A DNA stretch of 64,000 bases, from assembly GCA_013396755.1 (NCBI GenBank), contig VWZF01003199.1, forward strand, positions 1-64,000. Direction: 5' to 3'. The notes beneath the pieces are model-generated. The model was given only the letters and a program-made list of their open reading frames with translations, was not told the origin of the DNA and searched no databases. A program made the translations under genes and the position numbers. Numbering within the stretch: position 1 is the first letter of the stretch; each line of letters starts with the position of its first letter. This DNA is from Sclerurus mexicanus (Eukaryota > Chordata > Aves > Passeriformes > Furnariidae). This document shows, in pieces, positions 11,988-24,472 of this stretch.

Positions 11988-13035
11988 TAATGGGTCTGTT
12001 CCTGATCTGACTGGAACCACCTGTGTCTGGCACTGGGCAGCCCCAGAACTCCCTCCTGGCTAAAGCCCCCCCTTTGCCAAAAACTACTCCGAAACACCTC
12101 CCCACAAATATCTCAAGCTGCTGCTTGCAAATGTGATTTTGCTGTGTGGGTGAAGAGTTCATTTGCTCCTAATTCAGGAAATGAAGCTCTTAATTGGGTT
12201 TGTGCTAGAACTTTCTGCTTCCATAAAGTGTTATTGATCTGCTCCTTCCAAAAAATTATTTTCTAAATTATAGGCAGTGATTAAACGCAAGAAAAAGATG
12301 ACACAGTGGGAAAGTTAATTGTAGAGGAGTATTTTATGCTCTCTGTCTTACTGCTGTTCAGGGGGGCACTGAGATATCCTGGGATGTACTGGGATGCACT
12401 GGGCTGTAATGGGATGCACCGCAAGGAAAGGAGCAAGTCCCAGCCAAGAGTCGAGTCCTGATGGGCTGTGAGTGCACACATCAAACCTCAAACCTCAGCT
12501 GCCGGCTGGAGCAGCCGTGACTGCAGCCCTTTCTTGCAGCCTCGGTGCTTGTTCTCAGAGTGTCACAGAGCAGGGAAACACTGGGGAATTTTCTGAATAC
12601 ACATTTTTTGCCATTTTTTAACTCCAGCCGGTGCCCCAAATCTCCCTTCCCTCCCACTTTTGCCCTCTACCATTTTTTCAGAGAAGACAAGGAAGACCTT
12701 GCCCTGAGGAGCAAGGGCAGAAGCTGTGGGTCCCTGGGGGAGCCCTGTGGGGTCTGGGGCTGGGTAAAAGCAGCTCCCCAGCCCTCTGAGCCCTGGGAGC
12801 AGCCAGGGCAGGTCCTGGTGTCCCCTCCACGTCCTCTGCTGTCACCTGGGTAAGAACAGGGGGTCTGCCTGAAGAAAACAGGAATGTTTGTCCTCTGAAA
12901 GGGCAAATTCTTTGAAGGCTTGATTCAAACCAATATTTTACAGAAGTCTCTGGCAGAAAAAAATGAACAAGGTGTTATGAGAGTGCTGGGAGGAAATTAA
13001 TTTGCTAAATATTTGCTTGGATCTCATATATACAG

Positions 13036-13121
13036 GTGGGCTTGGAGTAGGGGGCCTGGAACTGGGTGATCTTTAAGGTCCCTTCAACCCCAGATCTTTC
13101 TGTGATGATTCTGTGATGATG
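13036..13121 (+). mobile_element. Short CR1 3' end
   Basis: GGTGATCTTTAAGGTCCC and the tail TGTGATGATTCTGTGATGAT. Confidence 0.7.
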
Positions 13122-13200
13122 AAAAGCCACCCTAAAAACCAACCTTGATGAACAGTTACAAATTCCCTCAGTGTCTCAAGTGGTTCATGAACAGGAGGTG

Positions 13201-13357
13201 GCTGCCCCATCCCTGGAAGTGTCCAAGGCCAGGCTGGACACGGCTTGGAGCACCCTGGGATACTGGAAGGTGTCCCTGCCCATGGCAGGGGGTGGCAGTG
13301 AATGAACTTGAAGGTCCCTTCCAACCCAAGCCAGTCTGGGATTCTGGGATTCTGTGA
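13201..13357 (+). mobile_element. CR1 LINE 3' fragment
   Basis: GGAAGTGTCCAAGGCCAGGC to CTGGGATTCTGGGATTCTGT. Confidence 0.8.
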
Positions 13358-13751
13358 GGTGTCAGAGTCTGAGACAAATCTCAAAGAGTTTGAGCTCCTC
13401 AGTTATGCAGAGTATTCATTTCCAGCTGACCAGAAGCACACACCTTCTCCCTGGCTGGTGTGACAGAGGCTGAGCTGTTCTGCCCTGAGCAGCAGCTGCT
13501 CAGCTGGAGCTTTGAACATTCACCAAAGGCACCTGCATTTGCAGAAAAGTCCGTTTGGAATATTTCTCTGGAAATCCTCCCCTACCTGCCCCCTCCTCCT
13601 CTCACTGGGCATCGGTGCAGCCGCTGGTCCCTGCTCCGGGTCCCTGAGGCTGCCCAGGACAACCAGCAGATGCCAGGGAGTTAAACAGAGACCTGGAGTT
13701 TGCGGCTGAGTTTTCTAAAGGCCTCAGGCACAAGGAACATCACTTCACCTC

Positions 13752-14242
13752 CAGGGCTGTGCCCAGTTCTGGGCCCTCATGGCAAGAGAGACCCCGAGGG
13801 GCTGGAGCGTGGGCAGGGCAGGGAAGGGAGCTGGGAAGGGGCTGGAGCAGCAGGAGGGGCTGAGGGAGCTGGGGGGGCTCAGCCTGGAGAAAAGGAGGCT
13901 CAGGGGGGACCTTCTGGCTCTGCAGCTCCCTGATGGATCCAGGGCAGGGTTGGGATCTGCTCCCAGGGAACAGGGACAGGAGAAGAGGGAACGGGCTCAG
14001 GCTGGGCCAGGGCAGGGGCAGGGGGGACATGGGGAGGAATTCCTGCCTGGAAAGGGTGGTCAGGCCTTGGCAGGGGCTGCCCAGGGAGGGTTGGAGTGCC
14101 CAGCCCTGGAGGTGCCCAAGGCAGGACTGGCCGTGGCACTGAGTGCTCTGGGCTGGGGGACAAGGTGGGCATCGGGCACAGGGTGGGCTCCGTGGGCTGG
14201 CAGGGCTTTTCCAACCCAAATGATTCTGTGATTCTGTCATTC
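13752..14242 (+). mobile_element. CR1 LINE 3' fragment, long, GGACAAGG-type
   Basis: Mirror of the 8331-8815 copy. It keeps GAGAAAAGGAGGCTC, TGCCTGGAAAGGGTGGTCAG and a good tail (TGATTCTGTGATTCTGTCAT). It creates a 150-codon open frame that is repeat, not gene. Confidence 0.85.
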
Positions 14243-14898
14243 AGTTTCTTGTTCTTATTTGAGCCTCTGAATTTCTTCCTTTCCATTTAACCTTGTTGGC
14301 AGCTGCACAGCACAAATGCATTTTCCTTCCATCAGGGAGGGTTTGGTTAATTGACCTGCAGGTTTAGTTTATAAAGCTCCCTAAAACATCACACACTTTG
14401 CCAAACTGGAACAAAACTGGAAGAAATCAATACAGAGTCACACTTAATGGGCTGCTTCTCATCTCCAAGGGAGATGTTCTCTCTTATGGTCCAACCACAT
14501 TCTGTTCAGCACAAACATTGACTTTTCCCTGCCTTCGTCTCCATCCCCCTCCCCCCTCCCTTCCCTCTCCTGCCCAGCTGCTTCAGCCCTGCAGGGACCA
14601 GCAAGACCCAGGCTGGTCCAGCTGCTGCTCTGTTCCCAGGGTGACCTCCACGTCTCCATCCCACCTCTCCTTCCACAGGCAAGACCACCCAGGCCCCAGG
14701 TTGTTGTCCTGCTTTTGCTGCTTTCGGGCACCTCCCAAAGGGCTCAGCACAAATATCCTGAAAATCCAGGTATTTAAAAGGGACTGCAGCTGGGGGAGAC
14801 ACTTTAAATGTCCCATTGCTCTCTCCTCCTTTTCTGCTGCTGTGCCCAACCCTGCCAGTGATATCCTGAGGTTGGTTCACTCCGGCTTTTCCTTTGTT

Positions 14899-15125
14899 AA
14901 TCAAAGAATCAGAGTGTTTTGGGTGGGAAGGGACCTTCAGGTTCATCCACTGCCACCCCTGCCATGGGCAGGGACACCTTCCACCAGACCAGGTTGCTCC
15001 AAGCCCTGTCCAGCCTGGCCTTGGACACTTCCAGGGATCCAGGGGCAGCCACAGCTTCTCTGGGCACCCTGTGCCAGGGCCTGCCCACCCTCCCAGGGAA
15101 GGATTTCTTCCAAATATCTATTTAG
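14899..15125 (-). mobile_element. CR1 LINE 3' fragment
   Basis: Tail AATCAAAGAATCAGAGTG, then the standard box order to CCACCCTCCCAGGGAAGG. It ends about 200 bp before the OR pseudogene. Confidence 0.8.
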
Positions 15126-15328
15126 AAATCAGAAAGAAATTATTTACTTTCTTCCTAACATCTAATTGATAGGCTGGTCGCGCCTGAGGGCAGCAGCACC
15201 AGATTTTTTGGCTCCTGGGAGTCTCTCCTCCCCACACGGTGGCAGGTGGGATGGATGGGGTGTCTCCCAGCAGGGCTTTCACTCCAAGGCACTGTTCTTT
15301 CCAGGCCCTCGGACCATCGGTGTGTGAG

Positions 15329-16190
15329 ATGTCACCTTCCAATGGGACTGGGCACAGCCCCCTGACCTTCATCCCCACGGGCATCCCGGGTGCGCCGCGC
15401 CGGGGTGGCACTGCCGCTCCGCTGCCTGTGCCGGCTCCTGCTCCTGGGGGACCGCTGCCTGCTCTGGGCCATCGGGACACACCAGGGGCTCCACACGCCC
15501 CTGTGCCATGTCCTGGCCCTGCTGGCCCTGGCAGACCTGGGCTTGTCCCTCTGCACCCTCCCCACCGTGCCGGCCGTGTCCTGCTCCGAGCCCCACATCG
15601 CTCCGCCTCGAAGCTCGCCCTGCCCAGGTGTTCTTCATCCACACCTTCTCGGCCACCGAGTCCAGAGTCCTGGTGGCCACGGCCTTCGACCGCTTCGTTG
15701 CCATCTGCCACCCCGTGGTGCTGCCCGTCGCTGTCCTCGTACAGAAGATGCCCTTCTGCGGGTCCCGCATCCTGTCCCCCCCATTCTGCCCGTGCCAGGA
15801 CGTGCCGAGGCTGCCGTGCGGGGACGGCCGGGCGAGCAGCCTGAACGGGCTGACCACGGTGCTCCTCACCAGGGGCTGCACCCCCTGGCCATCCTCCTGC
15901 CCCACCTGCTGGTCCTCAGGGCCGTCCTGAGCGCTGTGGCCCAGGAGGCACGAGCCAAAGCCTTCAGCAGGTGCATCTCCCACCTCTGCGCCCTCCTCAT
16001 CTTCTACATCCCTCTCATCAGCCTGTCTGTCATCCAGAGGTTTGGGAAGCACCTGCCCCCCTCACTCCCACGCCCCTGGCCGATGCCTGCCTCCTGTCCC
16101 ACCTGTCCTGAACCCACTCGTGTACAGCTGGAAACCCAAGCAGATCCGCAGGCAGATCTGCATCCTACTCTGCCGGAGAGGGACCCAGCA
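15329..16190 (+). pseudogene. Class I OR pseudogene, OR51-like, multiple frameshifts
   Basis: All parts of a class I OR can be followed, but they switch frame at least four times. The start MSPSNGTG and TGIPG lie at 15329-15395. After a deletion, helices 1-2 continue in another frame (LHTPLCHVLALLALADLGLSLC, 15400-15590). Helix 3 with FDRFVAICHP lies near 15630-15710 in the third frame, followed directly by MPFCGSR, so helix 4 is deleted. Helices 5-6 (KAFSRCISHLC, LISLSVIQRFGKH) return to the second frame at 15880-16050. Helix 7 (VLNPLVYSWKPKQIRRQI) sits near 16105-16165 in yet another frame. It cannot encode a receptor. The QDV-like outer loop and RFGKH suggest OR51-type ancestry. The sequence is strikingly GC-rich, like the intact OR at 36.3 kb. 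Confidence 0.88.
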
Positions 16191-16751
16191 GCAGGTCTAG
16201 TCCCAGAGTTCCCCAAAGCCAGTCTCCCCTGCCCATTCCTCTCCAGACTGGAGTCCTAGAGTGACAATTTCCTAATGCCAGTCTTCTTCTGTTCCTCTCC
16301 AGACTGGTTGTTAATGAGCAATATCCTCTTCTGGAGAAAATCCCTCATGTTCCTTCACATCCCAGGAGAATCCTGTCACTCTCTGTAGGACACCCGTGTT
16401 CCTCTCCATGGAGGAATGGATTTTGGCAATCCACATTGACCCACCTTTCCTTCTGGGATGCCCCACTCTCCAAAGGGCTGCGAGAGGGTAGGGCTGGTGT
16501 GACCAGGTGGTGAAGCTGCCTCCTTGAAGGTGGGAGAGACGAGGCTACTGGGGGCAGGTTTTCATCTGGAAATTCACTGCTAAGAGGGGTTTTGGTCTCT
16601 GCAGAAATACAAACAGTGTTACCAGACTTGTGTTTTTATCTACAATATCCTTGCTCTGTCCAGGACATGAAACTGTCAGTTCCCAGAGCTGTGTGACCAT
16701 ATGAGTCTCCTCGGCCTTCACTGTACGATGGAGACAGGAACTGCTGGCCTA

Positions 16752-16965
16752 AGCCTTTAGGCACTGGAAGGGGCTCTAAGGTCTCCCTGGAGCCTTCTCT
16801 TCTCCAGGCCGAGCACCTCCCAGATCTCCCAGCCTGTCTCCAGAGGAGAGGATCTCCAGCCCTTAGAGCATCTCCATGGCCTCTCGGCTTGCTCCAGCAG
16901 CATCATGTCCTTATGGTGGGGGGCCCAGAGCTGGGCACAGCATTCCATGTGGGGTCTCATGGGAG
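16752..16965 (-). mobile_element. CR1 LINE internal/3' fragment
   Basis: GGGGCTCTAAGGTCTCCCTG, TTCTCTTCTCCAGGCCGAGC and GGGCCCAGAGCTGGGCACAG belong to the end of the CR1 coding region; no tail is present. Confidence 0.75.
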
Positions 16966-17325
16966 AAGAGCCCAGGATGTGGAGATGAGCCCAGGATGTG
17001 CTTGGGCTCCAGCTGTCCCAAGTCCCAGTGATTCACCACCTTCCTTTAATCATTGACAGCACCACGTGTCTTCCCAACATTCCGTGTTTGCTTTTCTCTG
17101 TTTAACTTTCCACTGACGGTGCCCAAGGCAATAATGTACACAGCAATTATTTTACAAGTGCTTTCCAGCTGTTGATCCTTTCCTCAACCTGTGTTTCCTC
17201 AGCCCTGGACCTGCACTCTGCACTTCCCATCACACATCTCCCCTTTTCCAGCAGTGAGTTGTCAGCTTCAACTTCACTCCACACTAGGGTGAGTTCAGCA
17301 GCTCCGAGGATGCTCCCACAGATGT

Positions 17326-17712
17326 GAAGCCTCTGCTCTGGAGCCAGGCTGGGAGAGCTGGGGGGGTCACCTGGAGGAGAGAAGGCTCCAGGGAGACCTC
17401 AGAGCCCCTTGCAGGGCCTAAAGGGGCTCCAGGAGAGCTGGAGAGGAACTTGGGACAAGGGATGGAGGAACAGGACAAGGGGAATGGCTTCCCACTGCCA
17501 GAGGGCAGGGATAGATGGGATATTGGGAAGAAATTCTTGGCTGTGAGGGTGGGCAGGCCCTGGCACAGGTTGCCCAAGAAGCTGTGGCTGCCCCTGGATC
17601 CCTGGAAGTGTCCAAGGCCAGGTTGGACGGGGCTTGGAGCAACCTGGGCTGGTGGGAGGTGGGACTGGATGGGGCTTAATGTCCCTTCTAACCCAAATCA
17701 GTTGATCATGAT
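17326..17712 (+). mobile_element. CR1 LINE 3' fragment, long
   Basis: Same segment order as the 9795-10260 copy. Contains ACTGCCAGAGGGCAG at 17494-17508; the tail is decayed. Confidence 0.85.
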
Positions 17713-18769
17713 GATGAACACCCGATATCCAGACACTGCCTCATTCCTTATTCTGATCAACTCTCGTGTTTTGTACCAATCTCACATTTCAGTCACATGT
17801 ATGACACTGCTCTGGAATCAGCTGACCCCACACAGCACTCCCAGGGGATTCAGCTGGTTTGTGTTAATGGATTTGAAAGTTTTTCTTCCTGGAAGGGGAG
17901 AAGTCTCTCTGCAGCAGCACCAGCACAACTTCCTTATGGGTGCAACTTCATCTGCTCTGCAAGACATAGAAAGTGGGTCCTAAGAAGTTAAAGGAGTTTA
18001 TAGACCAGCTCTGAAATCTGGTCAGATATGGGATTTTCCAATTAATTCCACTGAGATGATTTTCATATTTTATTGCTTTTAGTAGCAAACACTCAGCATT
18101 GCTGCTTCTGCATCTTGGAATCTCACCATCCTGTGAAAGTCCAGGGAACTTTCTTGTAAACCAACATGAATGGGGGGGTCCTGAGAGGGGTCACACGTTC
18201 ACTGGAAAAGCTTGTTCTATTTTTGGAACTGGACTAATGTTCTGACCTAGTTTAAGGACACAAAATCCTCTGTTTATGCCTCTATATCCGCATCCCCAGA
18301 CACAGCAGCCTCTGGACAAACAGATTCCATATGTTAATCTCAGCCTTGACAGTGCATCAGGTCATGGATGAGGCAGGAGGAACTGGATGGTTTAAGTCCG
18401 TGACCTGGGACACTCATTAAGGGATTCAGGGCTTTTCAAATGATGGCGAAAAACTCTAAAAATGAAGCTTCTGAGCTTCCCCAGATCCAACTCTGCGCTG
18501 AGTGTCCCAAATTTGGGGCAACATGTGGGGTCCAAGCTCCCATGGCAGTCGGAGGTGGGGGGTGGATGGGTCCATGGAGCTGTGGAGCACATCAGCTCCG
18601 AGGTGAGCTGAGCTGTTCTGTCAGTTCGAATAAGGAAATTTCAGACCAAATCCAACCCCCCCAAACCACATCCTCGATCACAAACACTTCAGCTTAACTT
18701 CCACGTGGAGGGAGGAACCCACAGTAGGTGTTTGTAGCTCTGTAAGTCAGAAACAAACCCTCAGTTTTT

Positions 18770-18962
18770 GCCCTGGGCAGCCTGTGCCAGGGCTGGACAG
18801 CCCTTTCCGTGGTGAAATTGTTCCCAGTATCCAGCCTGGCCCTCCCCAGGCATAGCTTGAGGCCATTTCCTCTTGTCCTGTCCCTCATTTCTTGGGAGCA
18901 GAGTCTGAGCTGGCTCCCCGCTCCTGTCAGGGAGTTGCAGAGTGAGAAGGTCCCCTCTGAGA
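18770..18962 (-). mobile_element. CR1 LINE fragment
   Basis: GCCCTGGGCAGCCTGTGCCA, TTTCCTCTTGTCCTGTCCCT and AGGGAGTTGCAGAGTGAGAA; tail lacking. Confidence 0.75.
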
Positions 18963-19413
18963 GGTCCAACTGGGCAGTGATACAAACACCATCTGGGCAT
19001 GAGCAGCACAAGGTTCTGAGTTCGCTCAGCACCACAGTTACTCAAATATCCATTACAAATTCCCCTGGATCCTTCTCCCATCCCTTCTGGAAGCAGAATG
19101 GTCTGATAACATTTTGCCAGATTGAATTTTGACCCATTTGATAACATCCCAGTGATTTATTTTGAAGAAATCATTGCAGAATTGCAGCATAACATTGTTA
19201 CTGCCTCTCCCCACAGCTCTGCTCTCATCTCCTCGTGCTGTTCCTGAGATGCCTGGTGCAATATTTTCCCAAAATTCAGTTATAGCAGAGTGATAAAAGC
19301 TCATGGACACATTTGGCCTTCTCAGAATGAAACTACTTCAATCTGCAGAACATAAAATCTGTGGAGGAGATCAAAACTCAAAGTCTTTTCAACCTTTTCA
19401 AAATTATATCTCT

Positions 19414-19556
19414 AAGTGTCCAAGGCCAGGCTGAACAGAGCTTGGCGTGACCTGGTCTAGTGGAAGGTGCCCCTGCCCATGGGAGGAGGTGAGACAGGAT
19501 GAGCTTTCAGGTCTCTCTCAACCCAAACCAGTCCATGATTCCATGATTCTATGATT
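19414..19556 (+). mobile_element. CR1 LINE 3' fragment
   Basis: AAGTGTCCAAGGCCAGGC with the strong tail CCATGATTCCATGATTCTAT. Confidence 0.8.
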
Positions 19557-20133
19557 TTACATTTTGGAATTTCGGTCTCTTTAAATCTTGAGGAACACAG
19601 TGAAGGCAAATGTGAAATTCCTGTGGCAAATGTGCACCATGACCCGGCCACCTCAGTCCAGATGTGACCAGGCAACCTGCACACCCTCACACTCTTAAAT
19701 GAATTAATTGGCACCATCCTTACTCTTTTTAAGAAGGAAATCCTCCTGCAGAGCAAAACACTGTCCCTGTCCCCAGCAAGCCTTTGGATCCACCTGACCC
19801 CCTTTTGGGCACCCTGGGATGCACCAAAAATCCAAGTATGCTTTTCACTCACAATTTTTGGTTGCTTTTGGCAGAACCGTGGTCTCTCCACGGTCAGTGC
19901 TGCACCCTCTCCTCTCCTGGCCATTCCTGGTAAGCTGTGCTGTGGATGGTGAGCTCGAGGAGGTAGAAAGTGGGACTGGGAGAAAGTCCCTCAGGAATGA
20001 TTCTTGTCCAAGAGCTGCTGCACAGAGAGCTGGGTTTGGGGATTGGGCACAGCCCTCCTGAAGATCACACACCTGCTCTGCCTTGACATTCCTTCCCCAA
20101 CCGGGTAAATTTATGGCATCCCAGTTGTTATTT

Positions 20134-20559
20134 AGAATCACAGAACTGTAGAATTCCCAAGTTGGAAGGGACCCACAAGGATCATCCAATCCAACCCTGG
20201 CCCTGCCAACAATCCCTCCCTGTCCCCGAGAGCATTGTCCAAAGGCTCCTGGAGCTCTGGCAGCCTCGGGGCCGTGCCCACTGCCCTGGGCAGCCTGCTC
20301 AGTGCCCACCACCCTCTGGGGGAAGAGCCTTTTGCTGAGATGCCCCCTGAGCCTGCCCTGGCACAGCCCCAGCCCTTCCTGGGTGCTGTCCCTGCTCACA
20401 GGGGTCAGAGATGGAGCTGCCCCTCGGGAGGAGCTGCAGCCCCCGCTGAGCTCTGCCCTCAGTGTCCTCTGCTCCAGCTGGACAGCCCAGTGCCCTCAGC
20501 TGCTCCTCCATGGTCCTCCAGACCCTTCACCCTCCTCATGTCCCTTCTTTGGACACTAA
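20134..20559 (-). mobile_element. CR1 LINE 3' fragment
   Basis: Tail GAATCACAGAACTGTAGAAT, then AAGTTGGAAGGGACCCACAA and AATCCAACCCTGGCCCTGCC. The first 1,499-bp repeat copy starts inside it at 20487. Confidence 0.8.
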
Positions 20560-21162
20560 GAGCTTTAGATCTATTTTATTTACAGCTTTCAGACCACACT
20601 ATGCTGCCTGGTGGAGTTTTGGGACACGCTGCCCGTGATGTGGCTCTGAGTTTGTATTTAGCAAATCACCTGCAGCTCGGGCTGACCAACACTCCCCTCT
20701 CAGCTGCCTCTGAGTCGCCTCTGCTGGCTCTGCTTAATGTGGGAAAACAAAGCACCGTGTTTGCAGGTTTCTCTGGGACTGTTTGATTTTCCATCTCACA
20801 CACTAAAAGCAGAGTTTGCTGCCTCTGCAGCCTCTCTCCCTGTCCCCTCTGCATTTCTGCACCCCCTCCTGCAATATTTCCCTGCTGTACCAGGTCAGGC
20901 ATTAACTGTGTCAATGTTTGCCCTACAAGGGCTCTTTCACTTGGCGGGACAGGGCATCAGTGACCGCACGTGTCCCGTGTGTCACTCAGAGCAGCACAGG
21001 AAATTGGCTGACACCGCTTTACTGGGGTTTTGTCATCATTTCAATTACACTCTTTCTCTGCTCAAACAGTCCTGGAAGGGCTCAGAATGAACTGCAGCTG
21101 TGCAGGTGTAAAGAAGGAGACCAGGCTGGAGTGGGACCTGGTTCATGAGGTGGTGAATCAGT

Positions 21163-21308
21163 GAATCACAGAATCTCAGAATCACCATGGCTGGAAGAGC
21201 CCTCCCAGACCTTCAAGTCCAACCTGTGATCAATCCCCACCTTGTCAACCAGTCGGACTCAATGGTCTTGGAGGTCTTTTCCAACACCAATGATCCTATG
21301 ATTCTATG
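21163..21308. mobile_element. Element with two facing CR1-like 3' ends (copy at 22663-22808)
   Basis: Left end GAATCACAGAATCTCAGAATC and right end GATCCTATGATTCTATGA are inverse to one another. The centre has AAGTCCAACCTGTGATCAA and GGTCTTGGAGGTCTTTTCC. It may be two CR1 tails in opposite orientation or a small hairpin-ended element. Confidence 0.55.
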
Positions 21309-21776
21309 ACCAAGTCCACATCTCTTTCCCTTCCCTCCTCACCCTCCTTTCCCACACTCTTATCAGCTCTGACCCACTGAACTCTGCCCTGAGGAGTCAA
21401 TATAATTAGGACTGGCTTAGCCTAAAACTATAAACATTTCCAGCACAGGCTGGTGGGTGCCCAGGGGTGGCTGTGCCCCGCTCAGCTGGGCTGCTGGGAA
21501 GCTTTTCTTATTTTTTTTTAAAGATGGGAAAATAGATGAGCAGCTCCTTACAGCCCTCCCCACATACAGCGATACCCACATGTCTGGGAAAAGGGATTAA
21601 GCAGAAATCCAGCGAGAGTGACTTGGTGGGAGCACTGTGCAGAGACATCTCTGTGGGAAGCTTGGTGTGGGTGAGCCTGGAGGCACAAATCAGGGGAATT
21701 GTCAGATTTGGAGCATATCTGGTATAAGACGAAATGATCTCACACTGTGCAATAGGTATGAGAGTTATTCAAGCAA

Positions 21777-21930
21777 GTTGTGGCTGCCCCTGGATCCCTG
21801 GCAGTGTCCAAGGCCAGGTTGGACGGGGCTTGGAGCAACCTGGGCTGGTGGAAGGTGTCCCTGCCCATGGCAGGGGTGGCACTGGGTGGGCTTTGAGGTT
21901 CCTCCCAACCCAAATCACTCTGGGATTGTA
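21777..21930 (+). mobile_element. CR1 LINE 3' fragment (copy at 23277-23430)
   Basis: GTGGCTGCCCCTGGATCCCT to CACTCTGGGATTGTATTCT; standard box order. Confidence 0.8.
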
Positions 21931-21986
21931 TTCTACCAGAGCAAACTAAAGGTCCATCCATCCTGCCATCCTGTCTCAAAAGGATN

Positions 21987-23485
21987 CCAGTGCCCTCAGC
22001 TGCTCCTCCATGGTCCTCCAGACCCTTCACCCTCCTCATGTCCCTTCTTTGGACACTAAGAGCTTTAGATCTATTTTATTTACAGCTTTCAGACCACACT
22101 ATGCTGCCTGGTGGAGTTTTGGGACACGCTGCCCGTGATGTGGCTCTGAGTTTGTATTTAGCAAATCACCTGCAGCTCGGGCTGACCAACACTCCCCTCT
22201 CAGCTGCCTCTGAGTCGCCTCTGCTGGCTCTGCTTAATGTGGGAAAACAAAGCACCGTGTTTGCAGGTTTCTCTGGGACTGTTTGATTTTCCATCTCACA
22301 CACTAAAAGCAGAGTTTGCTGCCTCTGCAGCCTCTCTCCCTGTCCCCTCTGCATTTCTGCACCCCCTCCTGCAATATTTCCCTGCTGTACCAGGTCAGGC
22401 ATTAACTGTGTCAATGTTTGCCCTACAAGGGCTCTTTCACTTGGCGGGACAGGGCATCAGTGACCGCACGTGTCCCGTGTGTCACTCAGAGCAGCACAGG
22501 AAATTGGCTGACACCGCTTTACTGGGGTTTTGTCATCATTTCAATTACACTCTTTCTCTGCTCAAACAGTCCTGGAAGGGCTCAGAATGAACTGCAGCTG
22601 TGCAGGTGTAAAGAAGGAGACCAGGCTGGAGTGGGACCTGGTTCATGAGGTGGTGAATCAGTGAATCACAGAATCTCAGAATCACCATGGCTGGAAGAGC
22701 CCTCCCAGACCTTCAAGTCCAACCTGTGATCAATCCCCACCTTGTCAACCAGTCGGACTCAATGGTCTTGGAGGTCTTTTCCAACACCAATGATCCTATG
22801 ATTCTATGACCAAGTCCACATCTCTTTCCCTTCCCTCCTCACCCTCCTTTCCCACACTCTTATCAGCTCTGACCCACTGAACTCTGCCCTGAGGAGTCAA
22901 TATAATTAGGACTGGCTTAGCCTAAAACTATAAACATTTCCAGCACAGGCTGGTGGGTGCCCAGGGGTGGCTGTGCCCCGCTCAGCTGGGCTGCTGGGAA
23001 GCTTTTCTTATTTTTTTTTAAAGATGGGAAAATAGATGAGCAGCTCCTTACAGCCCTCCCCACATACAGCGATACCCACATGTCTGGGAAAAGGGATTAA
23101 GCAGAAATCCAGCGAGAGTGACTTGGTGGGAGCACTGTGCAGAGACATCTCTGTGGGAAGCTTGGTGTGGGTGAGCCTGGAGGCACAAATCAGGGGAATT
23201 GTCAGATTTGGAGCATATCTGGTATAAGACGAAATGATCTCACACTGTGCAATAGGTATGAGAGTTATTCAAGCAAGTTGTGGCTGCCCCTGGATCCCTG
23301 GCAGTGTCCAAGGCCAGGTTGGACGGGGCTTGGAGCAACCTGGGCTGGTGGAAGGTGTCCCTGCCCATGGCAGGGGTGGCACTGGGTGGGCTTTGAGGTT
23401 CCTCCCAACCCAAATCACTCTGGGATTGTATTCTACCAGAGCAAACTAAAGGTCCATCCATCCTGCCATCCTGTCTCAAAAGGAT
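21987..23485 (+). repeat. 1,499-bp direct repeat, copy 2
   Basis: Second copy, starting directly after the single N at 21986. Unique sequence resumes at 23486. It contains copies of the CR1 fragments at 22663-22808 (facing ends) and 23277-23430 (plus). Confidence 0.9.
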
Positions 23486-23778
23486 TACTGACCCTAAAAG
23501 GGTCATTAATAATGGCTATTAATGGCCATTTAGGAAGGTAATTTACTGCTTATCATTCCATTGGCACATGTCCCAGCACCTGGCAATCAATCCAGAGGCT
23601 TCCCGAGCAGGATGCAGCACCTCAGTCATCACGTTTCACAGAAATCAATGGATCTCTCACCTCTGGACTTGTCTAATCCTTTTTTCTACACACTTTGGGT
23701 TCCCACAACACCCATCAGTGATGAGTCTCAGAATTCCATTATAAGTACATTAAAACCAGTACATTTTCACTTGCTTAA

Positions 23779-23813
23779 AATCATAGAATAGTTTGGGTTG
23801 GAGGGGACCTTAA
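23779..23813 (-). mobile_element. CR1 3' tail, 35 bp
   Basis: AATCATAGAATAGTTTGGGT and GGAGGGGACC, followed by a TA-rich tract. Confidence 0.65.
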
Positions 23814-24149
23814 ATATATATTTATAAATATCCTTAAATATATACTTTATCTGCCTGATGTTTTCAGGCTGTGTTCTCCCGTTCCTGGTTCAGATAGTGT
23901 GAGTACAGAGGAATAATGATTCCATAGGGATCATCTTCTCCCCATCCGTTATCTTACAGACCTTTTCTCTACTGCCTTATTGGCTCTGCTCAGGGATGAA
24001 AAGTCTTTTACTGTTACTCTCCACTTCTACAGCAGCTTTCCTGAATTGTCAAGCTGTTGGACTGGAACACTGTAGGTTCTTTTCAACCAAATAATTTCTT
24101 TCCCCTTCCCCTTCTTTTTTCCTTTTTTCCTCATTTTTCCTTTCCTCTC

Positions 24150-24472
24150 CAACTCCCTGACAGGAGGGGGGAGCCGGGGCGGGTCGGGCTCTGGACCCAG
24201 GGAACAGGGACAGGACAAGAGGAAACAGCCTCCTGTTGTGCCAGGGCAGGCGCAGGGGGGACATGGGGAGGAATTCCTGCCTGGAAAGGGTGGTCAGGCC
24301 TTGGCAGGGGCTGCCCAGGGAGGGTTGGAGTGCCCAGCCCTGGAGGTGCCCAAGGCAGGACTGGCTGTGGCACTCAGTGCTCTGGGCTGGGGGACAAGGT
24401 GGGCATCAGGCACAGGGTGGGCTCCGTGGGCTGGCAGGGCTTTTCTAACCGAAATGATTCTGGGATTCTGTC
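24150..24472 (+). mobile_element. CR1 LINE 3' fragment, GGACAAGG-type
   Basis: GGGAACAGGGACAGGACAAG, CTGGAAAGGGTGGTCAGGCC and the tail TGATTCTGGGATTCTGTCC, 600 bp before the CpG-rich island. Confidence 0.85.

Larger units (their letters stand above)
4344..15328. other. Intergenic between OR52-like gene and OR pseudogene
   Basis: Holds the 40-bp minisatellite and eleven CR1 fragments. The rest, including 4697-6194, 7066-8048, 8816-9794, 10835-11829 and 11988-13035, shows nothing recognisable. Confidence 0.7.
20487..21985 (+). repeat. 1,499-bp direct repeat, copy 1
   Basis: Appears identical base for base to 21987-23485. It begins inside a CR1 fragment and ends in unique sequence directly before the N at 21986. 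It holds two CR1 pieces and no gene. The layout is that of two contigs sharing an unmerged end. Confidence 0.9.

Noticed and set aside
13779..14231. 150-codon open frame
   Set aside because: It lies fully inside a CR1 3' fragment, outside the LINE's own coding frame; similar peptides recur at other CR1 copies.
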